NCBI GenBank assembly: GCA_011390455.1
Contig: JAABSI010000044.1
Coordinates: 1-23,640 of the forward strand
Direction of reading: 5' to 3'
DNA length: 23,640 nucleotides
DNA from: Trueperaceae bacterium
Lineage (GTDB): Bacteria; Deinococcota; Deinococci; Deinococcales; Trueperaceae
Below, piece after piece: positions 21,683-23,640 of the stretch (its first letter is position 1; each line of letters starts with the position of its first letter). The notes beneath the pieces are model-generated. The model was not told the origin of the DNA. It ran no database searches and saw only the letters and a program-made list of their open reading frames with translations. Made by a program: the position numbers and the translations under genes.

Positions 21683-21717
21683 GACCGTGAAGATCCTCAC
21701 GAGAAGGAGGAGAGCTC

Positions 21718-21930
21718 ATGGCAGCATTGGTGAAAGTGATCGAAGTGTTGGCCCAGTCCGAGAAGAGTTGGGACGACGCGGCTCAGGTGGCGCTCGCGGA
21801 GGCGTCGAAGTCGCTCAGGGGCATCAAGAGCATCTACGTCAAGGACATGCAGGCGATCGTCGAGAACGATCGGATCGTGCAGTACCGGATCACCGCGAAG
21901 GTCTCGTTCACGCTCGAGCGGGACGCCTGA
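21718..21930 (+). CDS. Dodecin-family protein lacking the flavin-stacking Trp
   Basis: A 70-residue protein of dodecin length and layout: VKVIEVLAQSEKSWDDAAQVALAEASKSL (strand-helix), then two strands ending QYRITAKVSFTLE. Dodecins form hollow 12-mers that store flavin or related ligands. The LRxxxW tryptophan that stacks on flavins is replaced here (LRGIKSIYV, Ser38), while the glutamine (Gln55) before YRI is kept. This resembles the mycobacterial calcium dodecin branch as I recall it. A very strong AAGGAGGAG ribosome-binding site and a strong terminator suggest high expression from a single-gene unit. Confidence 0.9.
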   Translation: MAALVKVIEVLAQSEKSWDDAAQVALAEASKSLRGIKSIYVKDMQAIVENDRIVQYRITAKVSFTLERDA

Positions 21931-21945
21931 CCGACCGCACCGACG

Positions 21946-21985
21946 GAGCGGCGGGCGCAGCACGATGGCGCCCGCCGCTCTCTTT
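21946..21985 (+). terminator. Rho-independent terminator of the dodecin gene
   Basis: GAGCGGCGGGCGC (21946-21958) pairs perfectly over 13 bp with GCGCCCGCCGCTC (21968-21980) around a 9-nt loop, followed immediately by TCTTTC. It starts 16 nt after the dodecin stop codon. No T-run exists on the opposite strand, so it works only rightward. Confidence 0.85.
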
Positions 21986-21995
21986 CGTGGCGGCT

Positions 21996-22011
21996 TCGGC
22001 CGCGAGGCCGA
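21996..22011 (-). other. Small hairpin with GNRA-like loop downstream of the SWIM gene
   Basis: TCGGCC (21996-22001) and GGCCGA (22006-22011) pair around GCGA. It lies between the dodecin terminator and the end of the convergent SWIM gene. It lacks a T-run on either strand, so a terminator role is doubtful. Confidence 0.25.
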
Positions 22012-22067
22012 GCGGTTCGGTCCCCGCGCCTCGGGGGCGACGGTCGCGTCCTCCTCGATCCGCTGGG

Positions 22068-22994
22068 CTAGGTGCCGGGCGCGCCATCGTCGTCGATCGC
22101 CGGCTCGGCCTCCGCGGCCTCGAAGGCCGCCTCGGCGGCCGACGCGACGCTGCGGTAGACCGGCCCCAGGTGCGCGACGAGGTCGTCGTCGAGTGCGGTG
22201 AAGGGGCCCAGCCGCCGCAGTAGGGAGAGGTCGGGCCGTTCGGTGGGGAGGTCGATGCGGGGCGGCGGCTCGGCAGCGGCCCAGTAGCCGGTGGGGTCGA
22301 GCGGGGTCGCGTCGGCTGCGGGCGCCGGCTCGGCGTCGGCCTCGACGGATGGGGCGGCGCTCTCGGCGTCCGCGCCGGATCCTGCGCCCACCTGTTGCCG
22401 CAGGCCCTCGAGCAGTTCGTCCTGGCCGCGGCCGCGCAGGCGGAAGAGGAGGAACGGGTCCTCGTCGAGTTGCTCGCCGAGCAGGTAGCAGGTGGCGGCG
22501 ATGTGCTTGCAGACGGTGGCCTTGTCCGGGCAGCTGCACGAGAGGCGCAGGTGGTCGGGCTTGGTCGGGAAGAGCGAGGCGCGGGCCTGGGCGAAGACCT
22601 CGTCGATGCCGCGCGGCATCTCGCCGGCGAGGAGGCTGGCGGCGAGGTCGGGGCGGCGCGCCAGCGCGGCGACGACGCGCGCCCACGCCTTGTCGGAGAG
22701 CGGTGCCAGGCCGATCGTCACGCGGTAGGGCGCGCGGCGCGAGCCTTGGACCTCGGCGAGGACCGTGCCGGTCTGCTCTTGGATCGAGAGCACCTGGCCG
22801 GAGCGGGCATAGGTGCGGCCGCGGGCGAGGCGGAGCGGGGTGATCAGCCGCTCGAGGGCGGCGACCCAGCGCTCGGCCCACCAGCTCTCGACGAAGGCGC
22901 CGCGCTGGCGGCGGCTCGCGACGCCCTGGTCGGTGGGGATGGCGCGGGTCGGTCCGCGGCGGGGGCGGGGGCGGCGGGGGCGGCGGCGCGTCAT
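22068..22994 (-). CDS. SWIM zinc-finger protein
   Basis: A 308-residue protein with the SWIM zinc-finger CSC-x6-CKH (Cys153, Cys155, Cys162, His164) in [25 protein letters not shown]. The first 30 residues are extremely basic. Residues 35-145 ([29 protein letters not shown]) are the conserved region found in SWIM proteins adjacent to SNF2 helicases. The tail after about 200 is acidic and Ala/Pro-rich, followed by a helical end. The ATG at 22994 overlaps the helicase stop as ATGA, so the two are made together and probably form a complex on DNA. Stop is TAG at 22070-22068. Confidence 0.92.
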   Translation of the reverse strand: MTRRRPRRPRPRRGPTRAIPTDQGVASRRQRGAFVESWWAERWVAALERLITPLRLARGRTYARSGQVLSIQEQTGTVLAEVQGSRRAPYRVTIGLAPLSDKAWARVVAALARRPDLAASLLAGEMPRGIDEVFAQARASLFPTKPDHLRLSCSCPDKATVCKHIAATCYLLGEQLDEDPFLLFRLRGRGQDELLEGLRQQVGAGSGADAESAAPSVEADAEPAPAADATPLDPTGYWAAAEPPPRIDLPTERPDLSLLRRLGPFTALDDDLVAHLGPVYRSVASAAEAAFEAAEAEPAIDDDGAPGT

Positions 22995-23640
22995 CCGAGC
23001 GCCTCGCGCCGCAGCGCCACCAGGTCGCGCAGGGCGCGGCCGTCGAGGTTGACGAGCGCCCGCTCGCCGGAGGCGATGACCTCGCCGGCCAGCGCGCGCT
23101 TGCCCTCGATCATCTCGGCGATGCGCTCCTCGAGCGTGCCGACGGTGACGAAGGCGTGCACCTGCACGCCCTTGCGCTGGCCGATGCGGTAGGCGCGGTC
23201 GGTGGCTTGATCCTCCACGGCGGGGTTCCACCAGCGGTCGAAGTGGAAGACGTGGGAGGCGCGGGTGAGGTTGAGGCCGGTGCCGCCCGCCTTGAGCGAC
23301 AGCAGGAAGATCGGGGGCCCGCCCTCGGCCTGGAAGGCTTGGACCATTTGGGTGCGGCGCTCGGCCTTCACGCCGCCGTGCAGGAACGGCACGGGGACGC
23401 CGAAGCGGGCGGCGAGGTGCGCGGCGAGGAGGTCGCCCATCTGCCGGTACTGGGTGAACACCAGCGCGGCGTCGCCGGCGTCCAGCGCCTCGTCGAGCAG
23501 CGTGCACAGGCGCGCGAGCTTGGGGCTGCGGCGCTCCGAGGCCGCCAAGGCCGCGGCGTCGGCCCCGCCCGCGTACACGGTCGATAGCTTCTCGCCCAGC
23601 GCGTGGGCGGGGTGGTTGCAGACCTGCTTGAGGCGCGTGA
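22991..23640 (-). CDS. SNF2/HepA-family DNA helicase, C-terminal part
   Basis: The frame is open to the window's right edge, so the N-terminal ATPase lobe lies outside. The visible 215 residues are the second helicase lobe: LKQVCNHP near the edge, then [17 protein letters not shown] (motif IV region), [28 protein letters not shown] (motif V) and [11 protein letters not shown] (motif VI, with the arginine finger). The C-terminal RVQ-type tail [21 protein letters not shown] is typical. The protein is an ATP-driven DNA translocase probably involved in transcription recycling or repair. It is the upstream gene of an ATGA-coupled pair with the SWIM protein. Confidence 0.95.
   Translation of the reverse strand, partial: TRLKQVCNHPAHALGEKLSTVYAGGADAAALAASERRSPKLARLCTLLDEALDAGDAALVFTQYRQMGDLLAAHLAARFGVPVPFLHGGVKAERRTQMVQAFQAEGGPPIFLLSLKAGGTGLNLTRASHVFHFDRWWNPAVEDQATDRAYRIGQRKGVQVHAFVTVGTLEERIAEMIEGKRALAGEVIASGERALVNLDGRALRDLVALRREALG

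Noticed and set aside
1..23640. tRNA, rRNA, CRISPR arrays, insertion sequences, riboswitches
   Set aside because: No cloverleaf with a conserved T-loop, no spaced direct repeats, no transposase motif and no recognised aptamer core was seen on reading both strands; a covariance-model search was not possible.

Overview
This is a very GC-rich, gene-dense bacterial stretch with short gaps, many 4-nt ATGA/GTGA overlaps, and frequent GTG/TTG starts. Several transcription units start with a TAnnnT -10 element only 6-9 nt before the start codon, the arrangement expected for leaderless mRNAs. The oligopeptide-type binding protein has a plain signal peptide with no lipobox cysteine, which fits a diderm envelope. 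Together with the gene families present, this suggests a high-GC Deinococcota (Trueperales-like) bacterium. That is an inference; high-GC Actinomycetota or Chloroflexota are not excluded. No rRNA, tRNA, CRISPR array or insertion sequence was seen.

Layout. 1-516: end of a polytopic membrane protein. 597-2406 (-): an ArsR-type regulator fused to a rhodanese domain, followed by an overlapping MFS transporter, with a small inverted-repeat operator just before the regulator's start. 2596-3387 (+): a PLC/GDPD-like phosphodiesterase. 3409-11109 (-): a five-gene importer operon in the order binding protein, strong intergenic hairpin, two permeases, a cytoplasmic CehA/McbA-type PHP metallohydrolase, and a fused double ATPase. 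The hydrolase inside the operon suggests that an imported compound is cleaved after uptake.

11276-13949: a divergent pair made of a DUF6326-like membrane protein (-) and a TetR regulator (+). They share one compact regulatory region holding a near-consensus promoter and a perfect palindrome. The TetR gene continues into a CPBP membrane protease and a GNAT acetyltransferase through overlapping starts. 13954-14685 (-): a TMEM175-type channel. 14906-16185 (+): a small ORF overlapping a full-length Ada methyltransferase/regulator. 16345-16966: a promoter, a 41-codon cysteine-containing small ORF and a 133-aa orphan protein, coupled by ATGA. Then come an NAD(P)H-dependent FMN reductase and a metallophosphoesterase.

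18498-21618 is a cluster of small stress/accessory families: an ArsR-SRPBCC fusion, a DUF4287-DUF5655 protein, a deletion scar joining the remnants of a TPR protein and an OsmC protein, a truncated DUF4287 remnant, and a DUF1801 protein. 21718-21930: a dodecin lacking the usual flavin-stacking tryptophan, followed by a strong terminator. 22068-23640 (-): a SWIM zinc-finger protein and the C-terminal part of a SNF2 helicase that runs off the window.

The most interesting leads are the coupled small ORF/orphan unit at 16345-16966, the double-truncation scar near 20610, the divergent TetR promoter, and the ArsR-SRPBCC gene, whose operator covers its own start codon and which has an internal ribosome-binding site ahead of the SRPBCC half.
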